Positions 33,955-42,811 of a DNA stretch of 64,000 nucleotides are shown in pieces. The position numbers were made by a program, and so were the translations under genes. Positions within the stretch are counted from its first letter, which is position 1. The number at the start of each line of letters is the position of its first letter. The stretch lies in assembly GCA_013298165.1 (NCBI GenBank), contig JAAFJU010000006.1:1-64000 (forward strand), given 5' to 3'. Under the pieces are notes generated by a model. The model had not been told where the DNA came from. It made no database searches and worked only from the letters and a program-made list of their open reading frames with translations. Source of the stretch: Synechococcales cyanobacterium bin31.maxbin.ball.101. Lineage in GTDB: Bacteria; Cyanobacteriota; Cyanobacteriia; Leptolyngbyales; Leptolyngbyaceae.

Positions 33955-35679
33955 CTAAAACAAAAAGTATCGCTGCGCCATCGGTAATTCCGTTGCAGGT
34001 TCGCAGGTCAACAATTCCCCATTAGCACGCACCTCATAGGTTTCCGGATCAACTTCAATATTCGGCAGCAAATCATTTAGCTTCATATCGCGCTTAGAAA
34101 GATTGCGCGTATTCGTCACAGGCACCACGAGCTTGGTTAAACCCAATTGATCCTTAATGCCCCGATCGCAAGCCACCTGAGACATAAAGGTCATCGCCGT
34201 CGCCCCGATCGCCCCACCATAACTGCCAAACATCGATCGCATATGAACAGGCTGCGGCGTTGGAATACTGGCATTGGCATCCCCCATTTGAGCGGCGGCG
34301 ATCGCACCCCCTTTGATCACCATTTCAGGTTTCACGCCAAAGAATGCAGGATTCCATAGACAGAGATCGGCCAGTTTTCCCACTTCAACCGAACCCACAT
34401 GATTGGCAATGCCGTGGGTAATGGCAGGATTAATCGTGTATTTAGCAACGTAGCGTTTTGCGCGGAGATTGTCATTGCGATCGGACGAATCCACTGCCCC
34501 AGAACCCGCCAACCAACCGCGTTGCACCTTCATTTTATGAGCGCTTTGCCAAGTCCGAATAATCACCTCCCCAATGCGTCCCATCGCCTGAGAATCCGAC
34601 GAAATCATACTAAAGGCACCAATGTCATGCAAAATATCTTCTGCTGCAATGGTCTCACGACGAATTCGAGACTCTGCAAAGGACACATCTTCGGGAATGT
34701 TGGGATCTAAGTGGTGACAGACCATCAACATATCCAAATGCTCATCCAATGTATTCATCGTGTAAGGTCGAGTCGGATTGGTTGAAGACGGCAAAACATT
34801 GCTCTCACCACAGACCCGAATGATATCCGGCGCGTGACCGCCGCCTGCCCCTTCGGTGTGATAGGTATGAATGACGCGATCTTTAAAGGCGGCGATCGTA
34901 TCTTCAACAAACCCTGCTTCATTCAATGTGTCCGTATGAATGGCCACCTGCACATCATACTCATCCGCCACGCTCAGACAATTATCAATGGTCGCTGGCG
35001 TCGTTCCCCAGTCTTCGTGGAGCTTTAGACCGATCGCCCCCGCTTCCACCTGCTCAACAAGCGCCGCAGGTTGACTACTATTGCCTTTTCCGAGAAACCC
35101 AATGTTCATTGGGAAGGCATCTGCCGCTTGCAGCATTCGATACATATGCCATGGACCGGGCGTACAAGTGGTTGCATTAGTCCCTGCCGCAGGTCCAGTT
35201 CCCCCACCGATCATCGTCGTAACCCCTGAAGCCAGCGCCACTTCGATTTGTTGAGGGCAAATGAAATGAATATGCGTATCAATGCCTCCCGCCGTCAAAA
35301 TCCGACCTTCCCCAGCAATGATTTCCGTCCCTGGACCAATGATAATATCAACGCCATTTTGGACGTAGGGATTTCCCGCTTTACCGATCGCCGCAATCCG
35401 TCCACCGACCAACCCCACATCGGCTTTAACAATGCCCCACCAATCCAAAATCAACGCATTGGTAATCACAGTATCCACAGCACCAGCCTGATTGGTAATC
35501 GGCGACTGCCCCATGCCATCCCGAATCACCTTCCCACCCCCAAACTTGACCTCTTCGCCATACAGCGTCAGGTCTCTTTCGACTTCAATCAACAGTGACG
35601 TATCCGCCAGCCGCACCCGATCGCCCACGGTCGGGCCATAGGTATCAGCATAAGCGCGGCGATTCATGCGGTAAGCCAT
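33955..35679 (-). CDS. ureC: Urease alpha subunit (catalytic)
   Basis: Nickel metalloenzyme subunit that hydrolyses urea to ammonia and carbamate. 574 residues, complete. Visible features are [11 protein letters not shown] (nickel ligands), [12 protein letters not shown] with the carbamylated lysine, [29 protein letters not shown] (nickel ligand) and MVCHHLDPN (active-site flap His). It is separated from ureB by a 1.9-kb restriction-modification insertion, so it probably relies on a promoter in 35680-35839, shared divergently with the methyltransferase. Confidence 0.98.
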   Translation of the reverse strand: MAYRMNRRAYADTYGPTVGDRVRLADTSLLIEVERDLTLYGEEVKFGGGKVIRDGMGQSPITNQAGAVDTVITNALILDWWGIVKADVGLVGGRIAAIGKAGNPYVQNGVDIIIGPGTEIIAGEGRILTAGGIDTHIHFICPQQIEVALASGVTTMIGGGTGPAAGTNATTCTPGPWHMYRMLQAADAFPMNIGFLGKGNSSQPAALVEQVEAGAIGLKLHEDWGTTPATIDNCLSVADEYDVQVAIHTDTLNEAGFVEDTIAAFKDRVIHTYHTEGAGGGHAPDIIRVCGESNVLPSSTNPTRPYTMNTLDEHLDMLMVCHHLDPNIPEDVSFAESRIRRETIAAEDILHDIGAFSMISSDSQAMGRIGEVIIRTWQSAHKMKVQRGWLAGSGAVDSSDRNDNLRAKRYVAKYTINPAITHGIANHVGSVEVGKLADLCLWNPAFFGVKPEMVIKGGAIAAAQMGDANASIPTPQPVHMRSMFGSYGGAIGATAMTFMSQVACDRGIKDQLGLTKLVVPVTNTRNLSKRDMKLNDLLPNIEVDPETYEVRANGELLTCEPATELPMAQRYFLF

Positions 35680-35739
35680 AGCAATCTCAGAGGATAAAAG
35701 TATTTGTTCGGCCCTGTCGGGGATCTTGGAAGAGATGTT

Positions 35740-35766
35740 GTACAGTGTACTTAGACTGCGTACTTA
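35740..35766. promoter_or_regulatory. GTAC-rich operator-like element between ureC and the methyltransferase
   Basis: GTACAGTGTAC (35740-35750) is a perfect palindrome about a central G. GTACTTA follows at 35747-35753 and again at 35760-35766, 13 bp apart. It lies in the divergent promoter region of ureC (-) and the methyltransferase (+). Regulation by the methyltransferase or a chromosomal factor is inferred from position. Confidence 0.45.
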
Positions 35767-35839
35767 ACTCTTGTATTTAGCAAAAATCTTTAGATTTAGT
35801 TTAGCCCATCCCGCATCTAATCCTCCGCCGTTGCATCAT

Positions 35840-37033
35840 ATGACCGTCTCAGTGATCAAATCTCAGGATTTACCTAGTACAATCAACCTTGAAGGCCATA
35901 GCGAATCGCTTACTTGTGCGGAGTATTTTGCGGGAATTGGCTTGGTTAGATTAGGGCTAGAGAAAGTTGGGTGGAATGTTGTTTTCGCGAATGATTGGGC
36001 AAAGGATAAATTTGAGATGTACTCGGCTCATTTTGAGAATGCTGGCAGTCATTATCGAGTTCAAGATATTTTTTCGATTTGCCATTCTGAAATCCCCAAT
36101 ACAGTCCTGGCGACCGCATCGTTTCCCTGCACGGATCTATCGTTAGCAGGTAATCTCAAGGGTATGAGTGGCCAGTACTCTAGCGCTTTTTGGGGATTCA
36201 CTCAAATTCTAGAACGTCAGGTCCATAAGCCGCCTTTGGTCATGCTGGAAAATGTACCCGGTTGGCTAACCTCTAACGGAGGCCAAGACTTCCGATTGAC
36301 TATTCAGACGTTAAATCGGCTGGGGTATGCCTGCGATGTTTATGCGATCGATGCTGCCCATTTTGTCCCCCAAAGTAGACCCCGAATTTTTGTCATCGGC
36401 GTCCATACAAATCAAGATTACCAAACTAGATCTGTTTTTGAAAAACGCTCTATTTCATTAAAGACTCAGGCACTAGAAAAAGCGATCGCAGAGAATCATG
36501 ATTTGCAATGGATCTTTTTTGAAGTTCCACCCTTGCCGGAGAGGGTCAAGACAACGGTGAAGGATATTATAGAAAACCTATCGGATGAGGACGATCGGTG
36601 GTGGGTTGAGGATAACGTTCAACGCCATTTAAATATGATGTCGCCCATTAATTTAGACTATTTAAAAGCGCTTCAGGATTTACCCCATTTTTCTTATTGC
36701 ACAATGTACAGACGAGGCCGTGCGGGCCAACAGCGGGCAGAACTCAGAAAAGATGGCATTGCAGGTTGCCTCCGAACGGCGAGCGGCGGCAGCAGTCGGC
36801 AGATGGTGGTCAGAGTGGGGAAGGGAAGCATTAGAATGCGTCTGATGACGCCGCGTGAATATGCCAGACTACAAGGTGTGAGCGATGATTACCCGATTCC
36901 GTTACAAGTTAATCAAGCACTAACAGGATTTGGTGATGCGGTTTGTGTCCCGGTCATTTCTTGGATTGCTAAAAACATTTTAGAGTCTCTAGTTAAGTGG
37001 GTTCAACAAAATCCTGTAACTCACCATTCTTAA
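35840..37033 (+). CDS. C5-cytosine DNA methyltransferase of a restriction-modification pair
   Basis: 397 residues from ATG 35840; an upstream TTG would add 23 unlikely residues. Motif I is EYFAGIGLVRLGLEKVGW (28-45), motif IV SFPCTDLSLAG with catalytic Cys97, motif VI MLENVPGW (135-142) and motif VIII PQSRPRIFVIG (177-187). Motif IX is MTPREYARLQGV and motif X GFGDAVCVPV. The order is that of classical m5C enzymes, with the target-recognition region at about residues 225-335. Its 3' end overlaps the convergent nuclease gene by 41 bp. The recognition sequence is unknown. Confidence 0.95.
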   Translation: MTVSVIKSQDLPSTINLEGHSESLTCAEYFAGIGLVRLGLEKVGWNVVFANDWAKDKFEMYSAHFENAGSHYRVQDIFSICHSEIPNTVLATASFPCTDLSLAGNLKGMSGQYSSAFWGFTQILERQVHKPPLVMLENVPGWLTSNGGQDFRLTIQTLNRLGYACDVYAIDAAHFVPQSRPRIFVIGVHTNQDYQTRSVFEKRSISLKTQALEKAIAENHDLQWIFFEVPPLPERVKTTVKDIIENLSDEDDRWWVEDNVQRHLNMMSPINLDYLKALQDLPHFSYCTMYRRGRAGQQRAELRKDGIAGCLRTASGGSSRQMVVRVGKGSIRMRLMTPREYARLQGVSDDYPIPLQVNQALTGFGDAVCVPVISWIAKNILESLVKWVQQNPVTHHS

Positions 37034-37520
37034 TTGCTAATAGCCGAGTGCCGTGAGTCTTGACAAATCCAAAGGTAACAGATCGTCGAAACCTTTGCCT
37101 TGCTGCCGTTTCATAGTTCTCCAAAAGTTCAGGGAGCCATTTGTCAAATATAGATTTCATTTGCGATCGCTCAATCAACCAAACCTCAATATTGCCATAG
37201 CTCTCATCTCTGGTAATAAAAACATGATCAATTGCGCTGTCATTGGTTAACTTTTCTAGTCCATGGTTTCGATGATACTGGTATTCAAAGCTCCCGCCAA
37301 TCACAGCAGATTTAACTTCGTAATTCATCAAATCTGCACCGTCTCCCTGTCTTGCCCGATCGTTCAATAAAATGGCGGCAAAAACCTCCCAATCTTTTGA
37401 GCCGATGCTGCCTTGCAGAGAAAAGCCATACCGCTCATAAATTTCGGCTTTATCTCGGCTGTAGTCCAGAATATAGATTTTGTAGAAAGCATAAGCTTCT
37501 TGAACTTGAAGCGTTGACAC
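36993..37520 (-). CDS. PD-(D/E)XK restriction endonuclease, PvuII-like layout
   Basis: 175 residues. The catalytic motif is GDGADLMNYEVKSAV: Asp63, Glu68 and Lys70. The following GGSFEYQYHRNHGLEKL resembles the His-rich segment after the PvuII active site, and the ExK numbering coincides, but sequence identity is otherwise low. It is convergent with, and overlaps, the C5-methyltransferase, a normal type II arrangement. It starts 39 nt after the ureB stop on the same strand and could ride on the ureDAB transcript. Confidence 0.82.
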   Translation of the reverse strand: MSTLQVQEAYAFYKIYILDYSRDKAEIYERYGFSLQGSIGSKDWEVFAAILLNDRARQGDGADLMNYEVKSAVIGGSFEYQYHRNHGLEKLTNDSAIDHVFITRDESYGNIEVWLIERSQMKSIFDKWLPELLENYETAARQRFRRSVTFGFVKTHGTRLLAIKNGELQDFVEPT

Positions 37521-37559
37521 AAAAATCCCTCTGAAAAACTGAACTAGGATGGCCCAACG

Positions 37560-37868
37560 TTAGTCCAATGGCCCATTAATCAAACCATTAAAACCATACA
37601 CTTGACGACTTCCCCCATAGGCAATGAGCTGCACCGTCTTCTCGTCCCCCGGTTCAAAGCGAATCGCCGTCCCCGCCGGAATATCCAATCGCATTCCTCT
37701 CGCCAAAGTCCGATCGAAAATTAAAGCCCGATTCACCTCAAAAAAGTGAAAGTGTGATCCGACTTGAATGGGCCGATCGCCACTATTCGCTACCTGCACC
37801 GACACCACCACCGCATCGGGATTCAACACAATGTCCCCCGCCTCCACCAATAGCTCCCCTGGAATCAT
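37560..37868 (-). CDS. ureB: Urease beta subunit
   Basis: 102 residues from ATG 37868 ([17 protein letters not shown], the canonical opening), with AGGTGA upstream; a GTG nine nt earlier is less likely. Other signatures are [26 protein letters not shown] and [25 protein letters not shown]. Structural subunit of the (alpha beta gamma)3 enzyme. ureC should follow directly but is displaced by the restriction-modification genes. Confidence 0.97.
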   Translation of the reverse strand: MIPGELLVEAGDIVLNPDAVVVSVQVANSGDRPIQVGSHFHFFEVNRALIFDRTLARGMRLDIPAGTAIRFEPGDEKTVQLIAYGGSRQVYGFNGLINGPLD

Positions 37869-37910
37869 ACGTTTCACCTAATGGATAAAAGATCTAAAAA
37901 ACCTCTTGCT

Positions 37911-37944
37911 CCCCCAAAAATGGGGGCTGGGGGGCCTTAAGGCC
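37911..37944. repeat. G-rich hairpin and GGCCTTAAGGCC palindrome between ureA and ureB
   Basis: CCCCC (37911-37915) pairs with GGGGG (37922-37926). After a further G-run comes the 12-bp palindrome GGCCTTAAGGCC (37933-37944), which contains the ureA stop. A similar CCCCC/GGGGG unit occurs near 23730-23750. Probably a small dispersed repeat that may tune ureA versus ureB expression. Confidence 0.6.
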
Positions 37945-38242
37945 GAATGGGATCATGAACCGTAACCAGCTTAGTTCCATCCGGAAACGTAGCCTCCACC
38001 TGAATATCCGGAATCATTTCAGGAATCCCCTCCATCACATCATTACAGGTCAGCAACGTCGTCCCATAGGTCATCAGTTCAGCCACCGTCTGACCATCCC
38101 GCGCCCCTTCGAGGACTGCGGCGGTAATATAGGCGATCGCCTCAGGGTGATTGAGTTTCAGCCCTCTATTCTTGCGTCGTTCTGCGACCAGAGCCGCCGT
38201 AAAAATCAGCAGTTTGTCTTTCTCTTGGGGCGTTAATTGCAT
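37937..38242 (-). CDS. ureA: Urease gamma subunit
   Basis: 101 residues. [57 protein letters not shown] is the near-invariant gamma sequence, and [20 protein letters not shown]-type sequence closes it. Its 3' end contains a palindrome. It lies 102 bp after ureD. Confidence 0.98.
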   Translation of the reverse strand: MQLTPQEKDKLLIFTAALVAERRKNRGLKLNHPEAIAYITAAVLEGARDGQTVAELMTYGTTLLTCNDVMEGIPEMIPDIQVEATFPDGTKLVTVHDPIRP

Positions 38243-38344
38243 GATGGAATCAGGAGATCAACAATTTTGAAACTTATATTACCAAGAAACCTTAGGAAGA
38301 AAGGTTTTAAGTTGCGAAGTAACATTACAAATTAAAGGCATAAA

Positions 38345-39178
38345 TTAAAGCTGCCAAACTCTAGGAATACAGGCCGATCGTCGCCGAGACTGCTGCCGTA
38401 ACAACGTCCAAATCTCAATAAACCACCGCTGCACCGCCTGCCGATCGTCCCCCCGATACCGACAAACCAAGCCCCCTTCGATCGCACTCACCCCACAACT
38501 TGCACCAGACCCAAACTCCGGCTGCGAGTCCAACGCCCGAATCTTCGCCACCATCTCCGCACCAACCGACTCGCCTAACCAAACCAATAACCCCAAAATC
38601 GGTTGCCCCGCCGCCGCTTGAAGACTCTCCCATTGATCGCCCGTAATTTGTTGACGATCGATCCGCAACGGCTGACCCTGTTTCCACACCTCCAGCGCCG
38701 TCTGCCAACAGCCCTCCGTAAAGCGTTCCGATCTTGCACTCCGCCCCAAGCGCACAATATCCCAAGCACAAAACACCGCCCCCTCCTCCAAATTAACCCG
38801 CAGGTTTTGAGCATAGAGGGCGCTGTTAAAAATAATCGTGTCCTGGGGCAACCATTCCAAATAGGCATCCCGATCGAGATTAATCACAACCTGCTGCTGC
38901 GCAAATGCTCCTGTACTTCGATAAATTTTGGCAGAGGCGGCAGTGGTGATCAATGCTTCACTGCCAGGTTCTAGATTGATTTGGTAGGACAATCGATCGC
39001 CCCCCACCATCCCGCCCGCACTGTGCAAAATCACCAGATGACAGAGATTGGGTTCGGGATAAAACGGGCGCTGGATTTTGAGAGGGGCTTGGGCATAGCT
39101 TTTCTGAAGGATGGTCTTTTCACCCTCCAATCGAAACTGTAAATCAATCTGACCCTGCCAAGTTGTCGTCGAACTCAT
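38345..39178 (-). CDS. ureD: Urease accessory protein UreD
   Basis: Scaffold of the nickel-loading UreD-UreF-UreG complex. 277 residues from ATG 39178; a TTG at 39184 is less likely. Family features are LHSAGGMVGGDRLSYQINLEPGSEALITTAASAKIYRS and YLEWLPQDTIIFNSALYAQNLRVNLEEGA, plus WDIVRLGRSARSE. It leads the ureDAB transcript. The upstream region holds a long palindrome at 39229-39264. Confidence 0.95.
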   Translation of the reverse strand: MSSTTTWQGQIDLQFRLEGEKTILQKSYAQAPLKIQRPFYPEPNLCHLVILHSAGGMVGGDRLSYQINLEPGSEALITTAASAKIYRSTGAFAQQQVVINLDRDAYLEWLPQDTIIFNSALYAQNLRVNLEEGAVFCAWDIVRLGRSARSERFTEGCWQTALEVWKQGQPLRIDRQQITGDQWESLQAAAGQPILGLLVWLGESVGAEMVAKIRALDSQPEFGSGASCGVSAIEGGLVCRYRGDDRQAVQRWFIEIWTLLRQQSRRRSACIPRVWQL

Positions 39179-39228
39179 AAACAAACCATCAATTTCATAA
39201 AACGGAAGCGTGATCTCATCCTATCAGG

Positions 39229-39264
39229 CCCCTTGTTTTATGCCGATCGGTATAAGACAAGGGG
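39229..39264. other. 36-nt near-perfect palindrome upstream of ureD
   Basis: CCCCTTGT...ACAAGGGG outer arms enclose TTTATG/TATAAG and the centre CCGATCGG. Allowing two G-T wobbles, the RNA could form an 18-bp hairpin with no loop, or DNA a cruciform. No T-run follows on either strand. It lies 50 bp upstream of ureD and 112 bp upstream of the divergent 39377 gene. Confidence 0.6.
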
Positions 39265-39376
39265 ATGCATTGATTGGCATCGAACAATCGACATAGAGCA
39301 ACAGAAGGATGAAGAAAATCCTAGAGATTGGTATGACTAGAGAGCCTTAAGCCTTTTATCGATCACTCATCTCCCA

Positions 39377-40738
39377 ATGATTTTTAAACTCCTCTCAACG
39401 TCCTCGATCGCAACCCTTACCTTGACGGGACTCGCGGTTGCAAGCGTCATGACACCCGCAGCCGCGACCCAATATCGGTTTACCAAGGTCGTTGATAGCA
39501 ATTCTAATATTCCAGGAACCACCACCAAATTTTTCTCACTTGGTGAGGCATCCATCAGCGGCAACTCGGTCGCTTTTATCGATGGCAGTGGTAGGGGGGT
39601 GTATCTTTACAGCAATGGTCAACTGCGAACCATCGCCGACAAAAGTAAGACAGCCCCTAATCCCAAACCAGGACAGGATGCTTTTTTCAACTTTAAACGT
39701 CCGGTGATCAGCGGTCAAAACGTTGCCTTCGTGGGCATTAGTTGGGCGGGACGGCCTGAGGTCTCCCCCGCGATTTCAGGTGTCTACGCGACATTTAATG
39801 GCGGTCCGCTAGTTGCGATCGCAGACTGGAATAGCCCATTCACAACCACGGGCTACAAGTATTGGAACTTCGGCGGATACAGTGAAGAAAAGTCCGAAAT
39901 TGATATCAAAGGTTCCCAAGTGATATTGGCCAATGGAACTGAATACGACATCAATCCCGAAAACCCCGACTACCTCAAGAAACCCCGCAAAACGTTCCTA
40001 TACAAAGACTCGCAGTTAAAAGAAATTCCACCGATCGGCGGTAGTTTTGGATTTGCTCCCACCCTGGATGGCGATCGAATTCTACGCATTGAACCCTTCC
40101 GATATAGTGCGACCAATGCGCTGATTAGTGGGGGCCGTTTAACGTTGACCCAGGGTAATGAACCGCCGAAAACGATTGTAGATAGCAATACCAAGCTTCC
40201 TGACAATACAACGATCGCAGGGTTAGGATTTAGTTGGACCCAGGATCCCACCTATGCCTTCTTTAGTTCACCTAAATTTCCACCTGCTTTGAGCGGTAAT
40301 ACGGTCTTCTTCGCCGCGACCAAGAAGCCTTCTAGCCAGGGTGGACTCTATACCTATAATCTGCAAACCAAAGCGATCGCCCGCATCGTTGAACAGGGAA
40401 ATCAATTAGACGATCGCAAAACCATTTTGGGGAGTTTTGGCGATGTGGCGGTTAGTAGTAACAGCAATCTAGCCTTCCGCGCCCAGGCTGTCCAAGTTGG
40501 AGAATCCCCCAACAATAGCTCGGTCGAGGATACCTTAAATGGCATTGTGGCGCGAAGTAATGGCAAGCTATCGCTGGTCATGCGCGCAGGCGATCGCATC
40601 GATGGCAAAACTGTGAAGCGCCTCAAGCGTTTAGGGAAGAAGTTCCTCAGCGGCAACAAAGTCGTATTCACTGTTACCTTCACAGACAACAGTGAAGGGA
40701 TCTACATTGCGCAACCGATCGCAGAACCGACCCCGTAG
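39377..40738 (+). CDS. Secreted repeat protein (DUF7453-like beta-propeller)
   Basis: 453 residues with a signal peptide (hydrophobic TLTLTGLAVASVMTPAAA, likely cleaved after AAA). The mature part has recurring units of the form ISGNSVAFIDGSGRGVYLYSNGQLRTIAD and ISGQNVAFVG...GVYATFNGGPLVAIAD, about five to six blades. Such exported choice-of-anchor-like proteins are common in cyanobacteria. No PEP-CTERM or other C-terminal anchor is visible. Function unknown. Confidence 0.75.
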   Translation: MIFKLLSTSSIATLTLTGLAVASVMTPAAATQYRFTKVVDSNSNIPGTTTKFFSLGEASISGNSVAFIDGSGRGVYLYSNGQLRTIADKSKTAPNPKPGQDAFFNFKRPVISGQNVAFVGISWAGRPEVSPAISGVYATFNGGPLVAIADWNSPFTTTGYKYWNFGGYSEEKSEIDIKGSQVILANGTEYDINPENPDYLKKPRKTFLYKDSQLKEIPPIGGSFGFAPTLDGDRILRIEPFRYSATNALISGGRLTLTQGNEPPKTIVDSNTKLPDNTTIAGLGFSWTQDPTYAFFSSPKFPPALSGNTVFFAATKKPSSQGGLYTYNLQTKAIARIVEQGNQLDDRKTILGSFGDVAVSSNSNLAFRAQAVQVGESPNNSSVEDTLNGIVARSNGKLSLVMRAGDRIDGKTVKRLKRLGKKFLSGNKVVFTVTFTDNSEGIYIAQPIAEPTP

Positions 40739-40771
40739 CCGATCGTTTCAAAACGTTTCAAACCCCCTGGG

Positions 40772-40814
40772 CCTGTCAGATCGAATGCAATAAAGGTTGT
40801 CTCGGTCTGACAGG
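40772..40814 (+). terminator. Hairpin downstream of the secreted repeat protein gene
   Basis: CCTGTCAGATCGA (40772-40784) pairs with TCGGTCTGACAGG (40802-40814), 13 bp with one G-T pair and a 17-nt loop. There is no T-tract, so termination is uncertain. Confidence 0.5.
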
Positions 40815-40900
40815 GATTCCAATCATCCGCTCCGATCGTCTAACATGATAGGCAGACGTGATGGGACATCATAATGGTCTTGACATTGCCTTCGATCGCG

Positions 40901-41142
40901 ATGCCTCAAACAGAACAAGATTCAGACAGTCAGAGGGTCATCTTGCATGGGATGAGTTGGGCGATCTATGAATCGATGCTAACCGACTTGGGCGATCGCA
41001 AAACCAGAGCCATGCGTTCCCCATGCTCACGATCGATCAACTCCTCACCTTTATCCAACAGCGCGAAACCCTAGATGACAATGGCGTCGTCCGAAACGTT
41101 CGCAAATGGATTCAGGAATGGATCTCTCATCAATCAGTGTGA
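40901..41142 (+). pseudogene. Uma2-family pseudogene with an internal deletion
   Basis: The N-terminal Uma2 motif RVILHGMSWAIYESMLTDLGDRK is read from ATG 40901 in one frame. It then breaks at about 41010. The family C-terminus (LTFIQQRETLDDNGVVRNVRKWIQEW, 41023-41142) continues in another frame. The catalytic core, normally over 100 residues, is gone. It is a remnant of the same family as the intact gene at 17524-18264. Confidence 0.8.
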
Positions 41143-41171
41143 TCAAATCTCTGAACGAAGAAGCATTCACC

Positions 41172-41558
41172 ATGAACCGGGATCCTTGGATTGAACGTTT
41201 ACACGAAAATCGCCTCATGCGATCGGTCTCAGAAGTGATGACCTTTGAGACGACCTTAGCGCTACTCGCTCAGAACCCCGACCCATCGGATCTGCTGAAC
41301 TTACATCTGATTTTGGATGATGCCTGTGAACAGCCCGAGGTGATGTTTGGGCTGATTCATTTTTTAGAATCGTTTGATCTCAGAACACAGGTCAAGGCAT
41401 TTGTTCAAGCCAGACCCCAACTCAACCACCAAGCCACTGAATGGTCCGACATTCTTCAGTCTCGACTCATGAACGATCCGATCGCCCGATCGGTCCTTGA
41501 AGACGAGCTGCGATCCGAACTCAAACCCAAAATTGCGATCGGCTCCAAAAACACGTAA
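41172..41558 (+). CDS. Imm30-family immunity protein, orphan
   Basis: 128 residues from ATG 41172; in-frame upstream starts fall inside the Uma2 pseudogene. The Imm30-type pattern is visible: RLMRSVSEVMTFETTLALLAQ, then LHLILDDACEQPEVMFGLIHFLESFD. Immunity proteins of this class protect against polymorphic or contact-dependent toxins. No matching toxin is adjacent, so it is an orphan in this window. Confidence 0.75.
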   Translation: MNRDPWIERLHENRLMRSVSEVMTFETTLALLAQNPDPSDLLNLHLILDDACEQPEVMFGLIHFLESFDLRTQVKAFVQARPQLNHQATEWSDILQSRLMNDPIARSVLEDELRSELKPKIAIGSKNT

Positions 41559-41589
41559 TAATCTCTAGGCTGTCGCTTCGGTCGTCCCC

Positions 41590-42357
41590 ATGCTAGCCAA
41601 ACGGATTGTTCCTTGCCTCGATGTTAAAGCAGGCCGCGTCGTCAAAGGCGTCAATTTTATCGAACTGCGCGATGCAGGCGATCCCGTGGAAATGGCCCAG
41701 GTCTACAACCAAGCCGGAGCCGATGAACTCGTCTTTCTCGACATCACCGCCAGCCACGAAGACCGGGATGTCATCTTCGATGTGGTCTACCGCACCGCAG
41801 AACAGGTCTTTATCCCGCTGACCGTCGGCGGCGGTGTCAACAACACCGACGTAATTAAAAAACTCCTGCGGGCGGGAGCCGATAAGGTCAGTATTAATTC
41901 TGCGGCAGTAAAAGATCCTGATTTTATTAACAAAGCCGCACGGCAGTTTGGGGATCAGTGCATCGTGGTCGCGATCGACGCTAAACGCAGGCTGGACAGC
42001 GATCGCCCGGGTTGGGATGTGTACGTTAAGGGCGGACGGGAAAACACGGGGATCGATGCGATCGACTGGGCCAAAAACATGGTCTCGCGGGGCGCAGGCG
42101 AACTCCTTGTCACCAGCATGGACTGCGACGGAACCAAGGCGGGCTACGACTTAGACCTGACCCGAACGATCGCCGATGCCGTCAACGTCCCCGTTATTGC
42201 CTCCGGCGGCGCGGGCAACTGTGACCATCTCTATGATGCCCTGACCGAGGGTGGAGCCGAAGCGGCCCTGTTAGCATCGCTACTTCATTACGGAGAGTTA
42301 ACGGTCTCTCAGATAAAGACATTCTTAAGCGATCGGGGCTTAAAAATTCGTAATTAA
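41590..42357 (+). CDS. hisF: Imidazole glycerol phosphate synthase, cyclase subunit
   Basis: Histidine biosynthesis: with HisH it makes IGP and AICAR. 255 residues, a (beta/alpha)8 barrel. Catalytic Asp11 lies in [19 protein letters not shown] and the second Asp in IVVAIDAKR; phosphate-binding glycines are in TVGGGV and ASGGAGN. Complete. HisH is not in the window. Confidence 0.97.
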   Translation: MLAKRIVPCLDVKAGRVVKGVNFIELRDAGDPVEMAQVYNQAGADELVFLDITASHEDRDVIFDVVYRTAEQVFIPLTVGGGVNNTDVIKKLLRAGADKVSINSAAVKDPDFINKAARQFGDQCIVVAIDAKRRLDSDRPGWDVYVKGGRENTGIDAIDWAKNMVSRGAGELLVTSMDCDGTKAGYDLDLTRTIADAVNVPVIASGGAGNCDHLYDALTEGGAEAALLASLLHYGELTVSQIKTFLSDRGLKIRN

Positions 42358-42493
42358 GACCTGAAACCCTGACTTAGATAGAGTTTCAGAGGGATTGATA
42401 AGACGATCGAGGGGAGTAGTATGAGAAAAATCCACAGTTTACAATTCTCAACAGGACAGGCTTTAATAAAGATCTGTTACACATCTTTACCCT

Positions 42494-42799
42494 ATGGTTG
42501 TTCTAATCTTCCTCTCCGTCGTTGCTCTAGTCGGCCTTGCCCTGCACTTCATGCAGGAAGCCGTGACGAAACAAGAATTTTCACTGATGATCGCGGGAAT
42601 TCTGGTGGCCTCCTCCGCTGCCGGACTGGTGGGCGCTAGCCTATTAGTAGGACATTCCCTCGATGACTTAACCCATCTCCAACGGGAACAGGTTGCGATC
42701 GAGCAAGCCTACGACTCCATCCGCTGGTACGTCGAAACTGAGGCTCAAACCCCAGAACCCAACTCCGTCTATTTGAGCGATTCCTCAGCCACCCGTTAG
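42494..42799 (+). CDS. Small two-helix membrane protein, unrecognised
   Basis: 101 residues. Two hydrophobic helices (about 2-18, VVLIFLSVVALVGLALHF; about 31-52, LMIAGILVASSAAGLVGASLLV) are followed by an acidic cytoplasmic-looking tail. No known motif. It is convergent with the hydrolase gene, 12 bp apart. Confidence 0.65.
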   Translation: MVVLIFLSVVALVGLALHFMQEAVTKQEFSLMIAGILVASSAAGLVGASLLVGHSLDDLTHLQREQVAIEQAYDSIRWYVETEAQTPEPNSVYLSDSSATR

Positions 42800-42811
42800 A
42801 ACATTCAGCAC

